Of a stretch of 64,000 bases of DNA, positions 1 to 8,960 are shown piece after piece. This stretch comes from Actinopolymorpha pittospori (lineage in GTDB: Bacteria > Actinomycetota > Actinomycetes > Propionibacteriales > Actinopolymorphaceae). Where the stretch lies: NCBI RefSeq assembly GCF_014873875.1, contig NZ_JADBEM010000001.1:124001-188000 (forward strand), read 5' to 3'. Position 1 is the first letter of the stretch, and each line of letters begins with the position of its first letter. The notes under the pieces are model-generated. The model made no database searches, was not told the origin of the DNA, and saw nothing but the letters and a program-made list of their open reading frames with translations. Made by a program: the position numbers and the translations under genes.

Positions 1-1019
1 CGCCAGAACGGTTGCAGATGCAGCGGGACGAAGTGCACGCTGCAGCCGACGCCCAGCTCGGACATCTCGACGATGAAGTCGTCCCGGGTCACCGGCGCGT
101 CGGGCAGCAACCGGATCACGTACAGGTGCCAGGCGTGCAGGTCGCCCCAGGCCACCTTGCCAGGCAGGTCGAGCGGAAGGCCGGCGCCGACGAAGGATTC
201 GTTGTAGTACGCCGCGATCTCCCCCCGGCGCAGCCGCATCTTCTCGGCCCGCTCCAGCTGGACGAGGCCCATGGCCGCGGCGGGGTCGGTGAGGTTGTAC
301 TTGAAGCCAGGGGCGACCACGTTGTAGCGCCAGGCGGGACGGTCGCTGCGGTATCGGTCGAAGGCGTCCCGGTCGATGCCGTGCAGCCGCATGCAGCGCG
401 CACGCCGGGCTATGTCGCCGTCCCTGGTGACGAGCATGCCGCCTTCGCCCGTGGTGATCGTCTTGGTGGCGTAGAAGCTGAACACGGTCGCCGCACTCTC
501 ACCCGAGCCGACGAAGACGCCCTCGCTCGCGGCCGGGAAGGCGTGGGCGGCGTCCTCCACCACCGACAGGGCGTGAGCGTCGGCGAACGACCGGAGCTCG
601 GACGGCGAGACCGGCTGGCCGGCGAAGTGGACCGGGAGGATGGCCGCGGTCCTGGCCGTGACCTTGCTGTCGGCGTCGGCGAGATCGAGGTTGAGGGTGG
701 CCGGATGAGAGTCAACCAAGACCGGGTCCGCGCCCAGGTGACGCACCACCTCGGCGGTCGCGGTGAAGGTCCAGGTCGGTACCAGCACTTCCATGCCTGG
801 ACCGATGCCGAGCGCCTCAAGCGCGAGGTGTAGGCCGGCCGTGGCCGAATTCACCGCGACGGTCTCGACACCGGGCCCGCAGAACTCGGCGAACTCTTTC
901 TCGAACGCTCGGACGAACGGTCCGCTGGACACCCAGCCGGATCGGAGCGCCTCGGTGACGGCCGAGATCTCAGCGTCACCGATGTCGGGAAGCGCGAATG
1001 GAAGCAAGCCCTCTGACAT
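1..1019 (-). CDS. DegT/DnrJ/EryC1/StrS aminotransferase, 3' end cut by window edge
   Basis: This is a PLP-dependent sugar aminotransferase that would transfer an amino group from glutamate to a 4-keto (or 3-keto) nucleotide sugar. The minus frame reads from ATG at 1019 with no stop to base 1, about 339 residues. Family landmarks are visible: [13 protein letters not shown] near residue 28, EDAAHAF near 155 (pyridine-ring Asp156) and [14 protein letters not shown] near 181, with the Schiff-base Lys at 186. The open left end means the C-terminus lies outside the window. It diverges from the L-FucNAc polysaccharide operon and probably makes an amino sugar for the same polymer (inference). The substrate cannot be told from sequence. 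Confidence 0.93.
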   Translation of the reverse strand, partial: MSEGLLPFALPDIGDAEISAVTEALRSGWVSSGPFVRAFEKEFAEFCGPGVETVAVNSATAGLHLALEALGIGPGMEVLVPTWTFTATAEVVRHLGADPVLVDSHPATLNLDLADADSKVTARTAAILPVHFAGQPVSPSELRSFADAHALSVVEDAAHAFPAASEGVFVGSGESAATVFSFYATKTITTGEGGMLVTRDGDIARRARCMRLHGIDRDAFDRYRSDRPAWRYNVVAPGFKYNLTDPAAAMGLVQLERAEKMRLRRGEIAAYYNESFVGAGLPLDLPGKVAWGDLHAWHLYVIRLLPDAPVTRDDFIVEMSELGVGCSVHFVPLHLQPFW

Positions 1020-1071
1020 GAGCGGGCACCCCACGTTTTCACAATGTGTAGCAGTCGGTTGACTTTGAGTG

Positions 1072-1077
1072 AGTATA
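1072..1077 (-). promoter_or_regulatory. possible -10 of the DegT gene
   Basis: Read on the minus strand this is TATACT, a near-consensus sigma-70-type -10 about 50 bp upstream of the aminotransferase ATG. No convincing -35 sits 17 bp upstream. The call rests on one hexamer in the divergent region 1020-1148, which must also hold the promoter of the plus-strand operon. Confidence 0.25.
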
Positions 1078-1148
1078 GACTGCCGCTTACGCTGATTGCG
1101 TACGTATTGAAGTCACTCAAGCACTCTTCGGGAGGAGTTGAGCTCGTT

Positions 1149-2396
1149 ATGCGGGTCGGTCTGTTGAGCCAGTGGTTCGACCCCGAACCAGGGCCCGCGA
1201 GCCTGCCTGGTGTCCTCGCCCGCGGACTCGCCAAGCGTGGGCACGAGGTACGGGTACTGACCGGCTTCCCCAACTACCCGACCGGCCGGCTCATGTCGGG
1301 CTATCGGATGGCCCGCCGGATGGAGGAGACCCTCGAGGACGTCCGGATACGTCGCGTAGCCCTCTATCCCAGTCACGACGCGTCCCCGGTACACCGGGTC
1401 GCGACGTACGGGTCTTTCGCGATGTCCGCGATTGTGTCCGGTGTCGACGCACTGCGCGACCTCGACGCTGTGTGGGTCAGCAATTCCCCCATCACCGTCT
1501 CGTTGCCGATGTGGTTCGTTCGCTATGTCCACAAGGTGCCGGTCGTGTTGCACGTTCTGGATCTCTGGCCCGACAGCGTCCGGGCGAGCGGGCTGGTCGC
1601 CCCTGGCCGCACCCTGCGCGCTCTCGAGCGCGGCATGTCGGCGTGGTGCCGTGGCATGTACCGCTCGGCGGGGCGGATCGCCTACATCTCACCGGGCGTC
1701 GGCGACCTTCTCCAACGCCGCGGCGTGGCGAAGGAGAAGCTCGTCTACATACCGATGTGGGCAGACGAGAGTGCTCTCACGCCGGCGGCGAACGACATGC
1801 GGGCCGAGCTCAGCATCGGTCCGGACCAGACCGTCCTGGTCTACGCCGGGACCCTCGGGGAGACGCAGGGCCTCACCGCGTTGGTGGACGCGTGCGCGGC
1901 GGTCGTCGACGATCGACGCCTCGTCTGCCTCGTCGCGGGCTCCGGCGTGGCCGAGGAGTCTCTGCGGCAACGCGCACGCACGTCGGGTGCGACGAACATT
2001 CGTTTCCTCGGGCGCCTGCCCAAGGAGCGGATGCCAGCGCTGATGGCGACCGGTGATGTTCACTTCGTCGGCCTCCGGCCCACCAGCATGGCTGCCTACA
2101 CGATGCCGAGCAAGGTGCAAGCCACCCTTGCCTCTGGTCGGGCGATGTTGGTTGCCGGGGAAGGCGATGTCGCGACCGTCGCGCGGCAGAGCGGCGCTGC
2201 AGTGACTGTGCTCCCCGACGATCCGGTGGCCATCGCCGCGGGCATTCGCGCGATGTGCGACCTGGGTCGTGACGAGCTTCGTGACATGGGACGGCAAGGA
2301 CGCGCCTACTACGCACGCACGTTCTCGGTGGAGGCAGGCGTCGAACGCGTCGAGGCAGCCTTGCTCCACGCCAAAGGCATGAGGGTCCACTTGTGA
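1149..2396 (+). CDS. WbuB-like family 4 glycosyltransferase
   Basis: A GT4-type glycosyltransferase of 415 residues, expected to act at the cytoplasmic membrane on a lipid-linked sugar. It has the WbuB-like N-terminus (LLSQWFDPEPGPASLPGVL then LTGFPNYPTG), the acceptor-domain motif VLHVLDLWPDSVRASG and a C-terminal GT-B nucleotide-sugar domain (LVYAGTLGE...LGRLPKERMPALM). WbuB proteins are L-fucosaminyltransferases in some O-antigen clusters, and the next three pathway genes make UDP-L-FucNAc, so transfer of L-FucNAc is a reasonable inference. The ATG at 1149 is chosen because GGGAGGAG lies about 10 nt upstream; an open extension to 1044 looks non-coding. The 3' end overlaps the next start by 4 nt. 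Confidence 0.88.
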   Translation: MRVGLLSQWFDPEPGPASLPGVLARGLAKRGHEVRVLTGFPNYPTGRLMSGYRMARRMEETLEDVRIRRVALYPSHDASPVHRVATYGSFAMSAIVSGVDALRDLDAVWVSNSPITVSLPMWFVRYVHKVPVVLHVLDLWPDSVRASGLVAPGRTLRALERGMSAWCRGMYRSAGRIAYISPGVGDLLQRRGVAKEKLVYIPMWADESALTPAANDMRAELSIGPDQTVLVYAGTLGETQGLTALVDACAAVVDDRRLVCLVAGSGVAEESLRQRARTSGATNIRFLGRLPKERMPALMATGDVHFVGLRPTSMAAYTMPSKVQATLASGRAMLVAGEGDVATVARQSGAAVTVLPDDPVAIAAGIRAMCDLGRDELRDMGRQGRAYYARTFSVEAGVERVEAALLHAKGMRVHL

Positions 2397-3427
2397 ATGC
2401 CAAAGTCATGGAAGACGTCACCGTCACGATCACCGGGGGCACGGGGTCGTTCGGCTGCACCATGGTCGAGCGCCTGCTCACCCAGAACGTTCGCGCGGTG
2501 CACGTGTTGAGCCGCGACGAGACCAAGCAGGACGCCATGCGGCGCAGGTTCGCCGATCCCAGGCTGAAACTGTTCCTGGGCGACGTTCGCGACCTGACAA
2601 GCGTCCAGGACGCGGTGGCCGGTGCGGACTATGTGTTCCACGCCGCCGCTCTCAAGCAGGTGCCGTCGTGTGAGTTCTTCCCGCATCAGGCGGTCCAGAC
2701 GAACATCATCGGCAGCAGCAACGTGATCCACGCCTCCGCCGCGGCCGATGTCCGTTCGGTGGTGTGCCTCAGCACCGACAAGGCGGTATATCCGGTCAAC
2801 GTCATGGGTATGTCGAAGGCCCTGATGGAAAAGGTCGCGCAGGCCTTCGCGCGTAACTACCCGCGGTCATCGACGGTCGTGTCGATGACGAGGTACGGCA
2901 ACGTGATGTACTCCCGCGGTTCGGTCATCCCGCTGTTCGTCGACCAGTTGAGGCGCGGCGAGCCGCTGACCGTCACCGAGCCGAGGATGACCCGCTTCTT
3001 GATGTCCCTCCAGGAGTCGGTAGAGCTGGTCGAGCACGCCTTCCTGCATGCGGAGCCGGGCGACCTCTTCGTTCGGAAGGGGCCCGCCTGCACGGTGGAG
3101 ACGCTGGCCCGGGCCGTCGCCAAGCTGCTTGGCTACGGCGAACCGGAGATCAGGGTGCTCGGAACGCGGCACGGAGAGAAGCTGCACGAGACCCTGCTCA
3201 GACGCGAGGAGATGGCCACCTCGATCGACGAGGGCCACTACTACCGCGTGCCGCTGGACGCGCGCTCCCTGGAGTACGAGCTCTACTTCGACCGGGGGGA
3301 GCACCGGTCGGTCGAGGTATGCGACTACTCCTCGGACACCACCGAGCAGCTCGACCTCGACCAGACGCTGGACCTGCTGCGCACCATTCCGGAGATCGCG
3401 TCCCAGGCGAGCCAGGTGCCGTCATGA
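2393..3427 (+). CDS. UDP-GlcNAc 4,6-dehydratase / 5-epimerase (FnlA/CapE type)
   Basis: An extended SDR of 344 residues. In the family the enzyme removes water from UDP-GlcNAc and inverts C5, the first step towards UDP-N-acetyl-L-fucosamine. Visible are the Rossmann motif TGGTGSFG near residue 13, GDVRDL, the segment VFHAAALKQVPSCEFFP, and STDKAVYPVNVMGMSKALME. In that last segment Met replaces the Tyr of the usual YxxxK, as is typical of CapE/FlaA1-like inverting dehydratases; the Lys is kept. The C-terminal half has the CapE-type segment HGEKLHETLLRREEM. GTG at 2393 overlaps the upstream TGA, and its own TGA overlaps the next ATG, so translational coupling is likely. The neighbours complete the pathway. 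Confidence 0.92.
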   Translation: MNAKVMEDVTVTITGGTGSFGCTMVERLLTQNVRAVHVLSRDETKQDAMRRRFADPRLKLFLGDVRDLTSVQDAVAGADYVFHAAALKQVPSCEFFPHQAVQTNIIGSSNVIHASAAADVRSVVCLSTDKAVYPVNVMGMSKALMEKVAQAFARNYPRSSTVVSMTRYGNVMYSRGSVIPLFVDQLRRGEPLTVTEPRMTRFLMSLQESVELVEHAFLHAEPGDLFVRKGPACTVETLARAVAKLLGYGEPEIRVLGTRHGEKLHETLLRREEMATSIDEGHYYRVPLDARSLEYELYFDRGEHRSVEVCDYSSDTTEQLDLDQTLDLLRTIPEIASQASQVPS

Positions 3428-4533
3428 AGATCGTGGTCACCGGAGGTGACGGTTTCCTCGGTTGGCACCTCCGCACCCGGCTGCGCGCGCTCACGAGCCA
3501 TGAGGTCATCGCCCTGACACGACGCGACTTCTCCCGACTCGCGACGGAAGCCCGAGATGCCGAGGCGATCGTCCACGTTGCCGGCGTGAACCGCGGGACC
3601 GACGCGGAGGTGGAGAAGGGCAACGTCGAGTTGGCAGATGCCGTGGGCAAGGCCGTGGGGGCAAGCTCTGGCGCACCTCGGCTGGTTTTCGCCAACTCCA
3701 TCCAGTGCGGGAGCGACTCACCCTACGGGCGGGGCAAGGCCGAGGCGCGGGACATCCTCGCCACCGCGGCGAGGTCGACCGGCTCCACCTTCGTCGACGT
3801 GGTGCTGCCCAACCTGTTCGGCGAGCACGGACGCCCCAACTACAACTCCTTCGTCGCCACCTTCGCCCACGCTGCCGCGCTGGGGCAGGTCCCCGACGTA
3901 CAGGACCGTCCCGTCGAAGTCCTGCACGCCCAGCAGGCGGCGCAAGAACTCATCAACGGTGTGGACACGCCAGGCGACGCCACCGTCGAACCCGCGGGCG
4001 AACCCACCACCGTGCAGTCCGTGTGGCAGACACTGCAGGACGCGTACCGGCTCTACCGGAGCGGTGACATTCCGCCGTTGACCACGCAACTCGACGTCGA
4101 CATGTTCAACACCCTCCGCGCAGCGATGTTCCCCCATGCCTATCCGGTCCGCCTGACCGTCAACCGCGACCAGCGCGGCGGTCTCGTCGAGTGTGTTCGC
4201 TGCCACGGTGGCCAGGGGCAGAGCTTCGTGTCGACATCGCTGCCAGGTGTCACACGAGGGAACCACTTCCATTTGGCCAAAGTCGAACGCTTCCTCGTGC
4301 TGCGGGGACGCGCGCGCATCAGCCTGCGGCGGCTGTTCCACGAGGAGGTGGTCAGCTTTGACGTGTCCGGGGACGAACCCACGGTGGTCGACATGCCGAC
4401 GATGTGGGCGCACAACATCACCAACACCGGGCATGAGGAGCTGGTGACGTTCTTCTGGACCCACACGCTGTTCGACCCCAACTCCCCCGACACCTTCGCC
4501 GAACAGGTCGAACGCGAGGCCAACGACACATGA
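3424..4533 (+). CDS. Bifunctional reductase/epimerase with C-terminal cupin (FnlB/CapF type)
   Basis: A 369-residue protein with an N-terminal SDR fold (VVTGGDGFLGWHL at the start) and a C-terminal cupin with a metal-binding His signature (TRGNHFHLAKVERFLVLRG, then MWAHNITNTG and TFFWTHTLFD). This two-domain layout is diagnostic of CapF/FnlB. Those enzymes epimerise C3 in the zinc cupin and reduce C4 in the SDR domain to give UDP-N-acetyl-L-talosamine. The SDR Tyr-Lys pair is seen in SPYGRGKAEARD. ATG at 3424 overlaps the upstream stop by 4 nt and the gene ends in a 4-nt overlap with the GNAT gene. The domain order and neighbours make the identification strong. Confidence 0.92.
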   Translation: MKIVVTGGDGFLGWHLRTRLRALTSHEVIALTRRDFSRLATEARDAEAIVHVAGVNRGTDAEVEKGNVELADAVGKAVGASSGAPRLVFANSIQCGSDSPYGRGKAEARDILATAARSTGSTFVDVVLPNLFGEHGRPNYNSFVATFAHAAALGQVPDVQDRPVEVLHAQQAAQELINGVDTPGDATVEPAGEPTTVQSVWQTLQDAYRLYRSGDIPPLTTQLDVDMFNTLRAAMFPHAYPVRLTVNRDQRGGLVECVRCHGGQGQSFVSTSLPGVTRGNHFHLAKVERFLVLRGRARISLRRLFHEEVVSFDVSGDEPTVVDMPTMWAHNITNTGHEELVTFFWTHTLFDPNSPDTFAEQVEREANDT

Positions 4534-5150
4534 GCCCACCCGACCTCGACTCGCTGGCGGCCGCGGATGTGTCTGAGGCCGCCGCCTTGCACGCGCGTGC
4601 TTTCGAGACCTTCTTCCTGACCAGTCTCGGCGAGCCGTTCCTGCGGGTCTTCTATTCGGGGTTCGTTACCGACCCGGACGCGGTGACGGTAGTGACGCGC
4701 GACGACGCCGGGCACGTCGTGGGGCTAGTCGTCGGCACCGTCGCGCCCGAGGGGTTCTTCCGGCGATTGGTGCTCACCCGCGCACCGCAACTTGCGGTTG
4801 CGAGCCTGCGGGCCGTCGCGCGACACCCCCGCACCGCCATGCGGATCCTTCGCGGGTTGGCCTACCGGGGCCAGACTCCGGTCGAGACGACGGGCGCGCT
4901 GCTCAGCTCGATCTGCGTGGATCCCGACGTCGAACACACCGGCCACGGCCGGCGTCTCATCGACGAGTGGTGGTGCCGCGTGCAGACACGTGGCGCGGAC
5001 AGTGCTCACCTCACCACCGACGCGGACGACAACGAGCGCGTCAACGACTTCTACCGGAAAGCGGGCTGGACGCTGATCGGCGAGTACGCGACTCGAGAGG
5101 GCAGGCGAATGAAGTGCTACGGCATCTCGGCTGAGAAGGTGGTGCGGTAG
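4530..5150 (+). CDS. GNAT-family N-acyltransferase
   Basis: A GNAT of 206 residues, probably acyl-CoA dependent. The acetyl-CoA-binding core is seen as SSICVDPDVEHTGHGRRLIDEWW near residue 125, in which the Q/R-x-x-G-x-G/A loop is HTGHGR. It is followed by LTTDADDNERVNDFYRKAGW near 160, a standard motif B. The gene sits between the second and third enzymes of UDP-L-FucNAc synthesis with 4-nt and 1-nt overlaps, so it is probably an accessory modifier of the polysaccharide or its precursor (inference). No member of the core FnlABC pathway needs an acetyltransferase. Its acceptor is unknown. Confidence 0.82.
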   Translation: MSPPDLDSLAAADVSEAAALHARAFETFFLTSLGEPFLRVFYSGFVTDPDAVTVVTRDDAGHVVGLVVGTVAPEGFFRRLVLTRAPQLAVASLRAVARHPRTAMRILRGLAYRGQTPVETTGALLSSICVDPDVEHTGHGRRLIDEWWCRVQTRGADSAHLTTDADDNERVNDFYRKAGWTLIGEYATREGRRMKCYGISAEKVVR

Positions 5151-6304
5151 TGAAGGTGATGACCATCGTCGGCACCCGCCCGGAGATCATCCGGCTCTCA
5201 CGGGTGATCGCCCGTCTCGACGAGTCCCTCGAGCACGTTCTCGTGCACACGGGCCAGAACTACGACCGCAGGCTCAGCGAGATCTTCTTCGAGGAACTGG
5301 AGCTCCGTCGACCCGACCACCATCTCAACGTGGACACCTCCTCGCTCGGCCGGGTTCTGGGGGAAACCCTCATCAAGTCCGAGGAGGTGCTCCGCGCCGA
5401 GCGACCCGACGCGGTTCTTGTACTTGGGGACACCAACAGCTCCATCGCCGTGGTGATCGCCAAACGCCTCCACATCCCCGTGTACCACATGGAAGCCGGC
5501 AACCGGTGTTTCGACGAGAACGTGCCCGAGGAGACCAACCGCCGTCTGGTCGACCACGTGGCCGACTTCAACCTCGTCTACACCGAGCACGCGCGCCGCA
5601 ACCTGCTGGCCGAGGGACTCCATCCGCGCCGCATTCTGCTGACCGGCTCGCCCATGCGGGAGGTCATCGAGCACTACCGTCCCCGGATCGACGCCTCGCA
5701 AGTGGTGGACGGACTCGGACTCACCGACGGCGGCTACTTCCTGGTCAGTGCGCACCGGGAGGAGAACGTCGACAGTCGGGAGCGGCTGCGGATGCTGCTC
5801 GACACCGTCGTGGCGGTCCGCGATCGATGGAACCTGCCGGTGCTGGTGTCGACGCATCCGCGTACTCGGAAGCGACTCGAGGCGCTCTCGGGCTGGGAGG
5901 AGCCGCAAGGCATCGACTTCCACGACCCGTTCGGTTACTTCGATTACGTGAAGCTCCAGACCCAGGCCGCGTGCGTCCTGTCAGACTCGGGAACCATCTC
6001 CGAGGAGTCGGCCATTCTCGACTTCCCCGCTGTCACGATGCGCGCAGCGATCGAACGGCCGGAGTCGTTGGACTCGGGATCGATCGTGACGGCGGGGATC
6101 GCACCGACGCCGGTGTTGACGGCCGTCCAGCTTGTCACCACGCAACGCCACCGCTTGGAGGAGCGGATGATCGCCGCAGAGTACGACATCACCAACTGCT
6201 CGGCCCGGGTCGTCAACTTCGTGGTCTCCACGGCGCACTCGCACCACGAGGTCGCGGGAATCCGGCGGCCGAACTCCGATGGACACGCGAAGGAATGTTC
6301 GTGA
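5150..6304 (+). CDS. UDP-N-acetyl-L-talosamine/GlcNAc C2 epimerase (FnlC/CapG, WecB-like)
   Basis: A 384-residue non-hydrolysing UDP-GlcNAc 2-epimerase-fold protein. It shows TIVGTRPEIIRLSRVIARL at the N-terminus, VHTGQNYDRRLSE, LVLGDTNSS, HMEAGNRCFDENVPEETNRR, SAHREENVD and the SDSGTISEESAIL motif that holds the UDP. In FnlC/CapG the C2 inversion yields UDP-N-acetyl-L-fucosamine. FDENVPEE with Cys before it is the form found in the FnlC/CapG branch, whereas WecB usually has PFPEEANR. GTG at 5150 overlaps the previous TAG by one base. With 2393 and 3424 it completes the three-step pathway. Confidence 0.9.
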   Translation: MKVMTIVGTRPEIIRLSRVIARLDESLEHVLVHTGQNYDRRLSEIFFEELELRRPDHHLNVDTSSLGRVLGETLIKSEEVLRAERPDAVLVLGDTNSSIAVVIAKRLHIPVYHMEAGNRCFDENVPEETNRRLVDHVADFNLVYTEHARRNLLAEGLHPRRILLTGSPMREVIEHYRPRIDASQVVDGLGLTDGGYFLVSAHREENVDSRERLRMLLDTVVAVRDRWNLPVLVSTHPRTRKRLEALSGWEEPQGIDFHDPFGYFDYVKLQTQAACVLSDSGTISEESAILDFPAVTMRAAIERPESLDSGSIVTAGIAPTPVLTAVQLVTTQRHRLEERMIAAEYDITNCSARVVNFVVSTAHSHHEVAGIRRPNSDGHAKECS

Positions 6305-7512
6305 GTGAATCTGGCCCAGGAAGGCCCACGACGACTCCTCCTACGGTCCTCGTGTTAACCGACTACTACCTCCCTGGTTACAAGGGCGGCGGGCTGACCC
6401 GTTCGGTCGCCAACCTCGTCGACGACCTCAAGGGCGCGTGCTCCGTCTGGCTACTGACCCGAGACAGGGACCTGGGTGATCGTCGGTGTTACGCCGGTGT
6501 GCAGACACGACAGTGGACGCGCCTTGGCTGGGCCAACGTTGCATACGTTGACTGGTATTCTCCGGCAGACGTTGTCTGGGCGGTAGCGCAGGCTCGGCGA
6601 CTACGGCCGGACCTGCTGTACCTGAACAGCTACATGTCCCCCTTCTCCTCCATCGCGCCGCTGCTTGCCAGACGGGTGGGACTGACTCGTTCGAGAACCC
6701 TGCTGGCGCCCCGGGGTGAGCTGTCCTCCTCCGCCCTTGCCATCAAGTCGACCAAGAAGAACATCTACCAACGGGTCGCTCGTTCACTTCGACTCCATCG
6801 CGGCGTCGTCTTCCATGCCTCCACCCAGTTGGAGGCGGCCGATGCCCGGCGCCACCACCCGAACAACCTGGTGTTGATCTCGGCGGATCGGCTGCGCGCG
6901 GGTGGCCCTCCGACCCTGGAGGTGCCGCCCGCAGCTTTGAAGATCGTGCAGGTGTCCCGCATCGCGCCGATCAAGAACCTGCACAGGATCATCAGGGCCC
7001 TGCGGCAGGTGACCTCACCCCTGCTGTTCGACATCTGGGGGCCATTGGAGGATCACAGCTACTGGAACGCCTGCCAGGACGAGATCAGCAAGCTGCCGCC
7101 GCACATAGGGGTCACCTACCGAGGGCCGCTGGAGCCTGAGAAGGTTCACGAGACGTTCGCGCAGTCCCACGCGTCGATACTGTGTTCCCTGTCGGAGAAC
7201 TTTGGCCAGTCCGTGGCCGAATCTCTCGCCGCGGGCTGTCCAGTCATTGTCTCCGACAGCCTGCACTGGGCGGAGTTCGTGGACGGGACCGCTGGCTGGG
7301 CAGTCGATCCGCTCGACGAAACCCAGCTGAGCTCGACGCTGGCTCAGGTTGCGACCACGAACCAGGAGACGTGGAGGTCGCTGCGTCACGGTTGTTCGGA
7401 CGCCCTCAGGAAGGCGGAGGACGCTCACGGCGGCCTTCCGACCTGCGAACTCATCGCCTCGGCGATCCATACGGTCACCCGTCCGAACCTGAGCGACGGC
7501 CCTCGTGAGTGA
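6301..7512 (+). CDS. GT4-like glycosyltransferase
   Basis: A GT-B glycosyltransferase of about 403 residues. The N-terminal half has TDYYLPGYKGGGLTRSVANL and LLAPRGELSSSALAIKSTKK. The C-terminal half has VSRIAPIKNLHRII, the sugar-nucleotide motif CSLSENFGQSVAESLAAGCP and IVSDSLHWAEFV, typical of group 1 transferases with an E-x7-E motif. GTG at 6301 is preferred because GTGA overlaps the upstream stop and AAGGA is about 6 nt upstream; an in-frame ATG lies at 6295. The frame stays open far upstream over the epimerase gene, which is shadow. It presumably adds one residue of the repeat unit. Confidence 0.87.
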   Translation: MSESGPGRPTTTPPTVLVLTDYYLPGYKGGGLTRSVANLVDDLKGACSVWLLTRDRDLGDRRCYAGVQTRQWTRLGWANVAYVDWYSPADVVWAVAQARRLRPDLLYLNSYMSPFSSIAPLLARRVGLTRSRTLLAPRGELSSSALAIKSTKKNIYQRVARSLRLHRGVVFHASTQLEAADARRHHPNNLVLISADRLRAGGPPTLEVPPAALKIVQVSRIAPIKNLHRIIRALRQVTSPLLFDIWGPLEDHSYWNACQDEISKLPPHIGVTYRGPLEPEKVHETFAQSHASILCSLSENFGQSVAESLAAGCPVIVSDSLHWAEFVDGTAGWAVDPLDETQLSSTLAQVATTNQETWRSLRHGCSDALRKAEDAHGGLPTCELIASAIHTVTRPNLSDGPRE

Positions 7513-8953
7513 TCCACTGTCGATGCACACCGCGTGGCCGAAACCACAAGACCGCGCTGATCGGGCCGGAGATCGCCATGCCGTCCCGGTGCGGGCCCAT
7601 CACCACTGGGCCGCCGTCGCGGCCCTGTGGTCAATCCCTCTTGTCATCGTGTGGATGTACGCCGGAGGTCCGGGCGGCATGGACACCGCGCAACTGATCG
7701 TGTCCTCACTGGCGCTGGTCTTCGGTGCGTGGGCGTTCTGGCAGCACGGCGGACGCCAGATCACGGCGGCGGGCGTTTTCTCGATGTCCTCAGCCATCTT
7801 CGTGGGCTACGCCGGCCTCTACTGGTGGTCTCAGGCGGGCGTCGTCGACGCGACCATGGTCGCCGCCACAAGTGCCTGCTACTTCACCCATGTCCTGCTG
7901 TACTGCGGATTCTGGCGCCGTCACGGGTTGGCGATCCGTCAGGAGGCCACCCCGGCCGCCGATCCCGCAATCCTGCGGGGTGGTGCCGTGACCGGTGCCG
8001 CCCTGGCGCTGATCGGTGCCGCGGCGGCGGCCGGCGGCGTTGGGCCACCCATCCTGGCGGGGTCCGTGTCGTTCGTTGGCGTAACGCTCCTGTGTGTCTG
8101 CGTCTTCAACCTCCCACACGCGCCGGGCGGAACTCCCGGGCTGCGCCGGATCCTCCTGGTCGTCGGAGCGTTCGGTCTCTATGCCCACTACGTCTTCGGA
8201 GGTTTCGGGCGACTGGTTCTGGCGTCGCTGGCGTTCTGCATAGTCGCCGCGGCCTGCGTTCACGTGAAGGGTCGGGGAGCCAAGGCGCTCGTCCTGGCCG
8301 CCACGGCCCCGGCCTTGTGGGTGCTGGTGCAGGCAAGGGAGGCGCTGGGTCGCACGATGTACGGCGAGACCGGCCTGGACGGACTAGGATCGATCACCGC
8401 CCCGCTCCACCTGTTCGCCCGCATGTTGGCCGAAGGTGACGACCTGCCAAGGGCGTACGGCTCGACATTCTGGGCGGCCCTGGTCACCCAGGTGCCCAGA
8501 GAGCTCTGGGCGTCCAAGCCGCCGGGGCTCGGGCTGGTGCTGGCAGAGCACTTCGCCCCACAGCTCGCCAGCATCGGTGGGACACTGGCCCCACTCAGCG
8601 CTGGGGAGTGGTTCTACAACTTCGGCCTGCTCGGCGTAGCGTTGATGATCCCCGTGCTCGGCCTCGCGATCCGGCTCGCCGACACCTGGCTCATCCGCGT
8701 CGTGCGGCGTCCCCTTCAGACTCGGACCCGGCTGCTGTCGCTCACGGCCGCAATCATCACTGCTGGCGGCATAGGTGACCTCCTCTGGGGCGGAACACAC
8801 ACCTACAACGGCAGAACGGGCACCCGCCTGCTGGTGTTGCTGGCGATGGCACTGACCTGGGCGCGGCTTCGCACACGTGAGCCCGGCACGCCAGGTCATG
8901 GCGCGCCGACCGATGGCAGGCGCTGGCGCGCGGGCCTGCGACACGGGAGATGA
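7505..8953 (+). CDS. Wzy-like O-antigen/exopolysaccharide polymerase
   Basis: A polytopic membrane protein of 482 residues with about ten to twelve hydrophobic segments. A large loop between residues about 270 and 350 contains STFWAALVTQVPRELWASKP, followed by a conserved-looking EWFYNFGLLGVALMIPVLG. This pattern of many membrane segments, a large loop with the Wzy-like PRELW..KP, and then FG..G recalls polysaccharide polymerases of the Wzy/O-antigen ligase superfamily. These polymerise undecaprenyl-linked repeat units outside the membrane. The start GTG at 7505 overlaps the upstream gene by 8 nt. Sequence identity in this family is low, so the call rests on topology plus context. A ligase role is possible. 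Confidence 0.72.
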   Translation: MSDPLSMHTAWPKPQDRADRAGDRHAVPVRAHHHWAAVAALWSIPLVIVWMYAGGPGGMDTAQLIVSSLALVFGAWAFWQHGGRQITAAGVFSMSSAIFVGYAGLYWWSQAGVVDATMVAATSACYFTHVLLYCGFWRRHGLAIRQEATPAADPAILRGGAVTGAALALIGAAAAAGGVGPPILAGSVSFVGVTLLCVCVFNLPHAPGGTPGLRRILLVVGAFGLYAHYVFGGFGRLVLASLAFCIVAAACVHVKGRGAKALVLAATAPALWVLVQAREALGRTMYGETGLDGLGSITAPLHLFARMLAEGDDLPRAYGSTFWAALVTQVPRELWASKPPGLGLVLAEHFAPQLASIGGTLAPLSAGEWFYNFGLLGVALMIPVLGLAIRLADTWLIRVVRRPLQTRTRLLSLTAAIITAGGIGDLLWGGTHTYNGRTGTRLLVLLAMALTWARLRTREPGTPGHGAPTDGRRWRAGLRHGR

Positions 8954-8960
8954 ATTTGGT

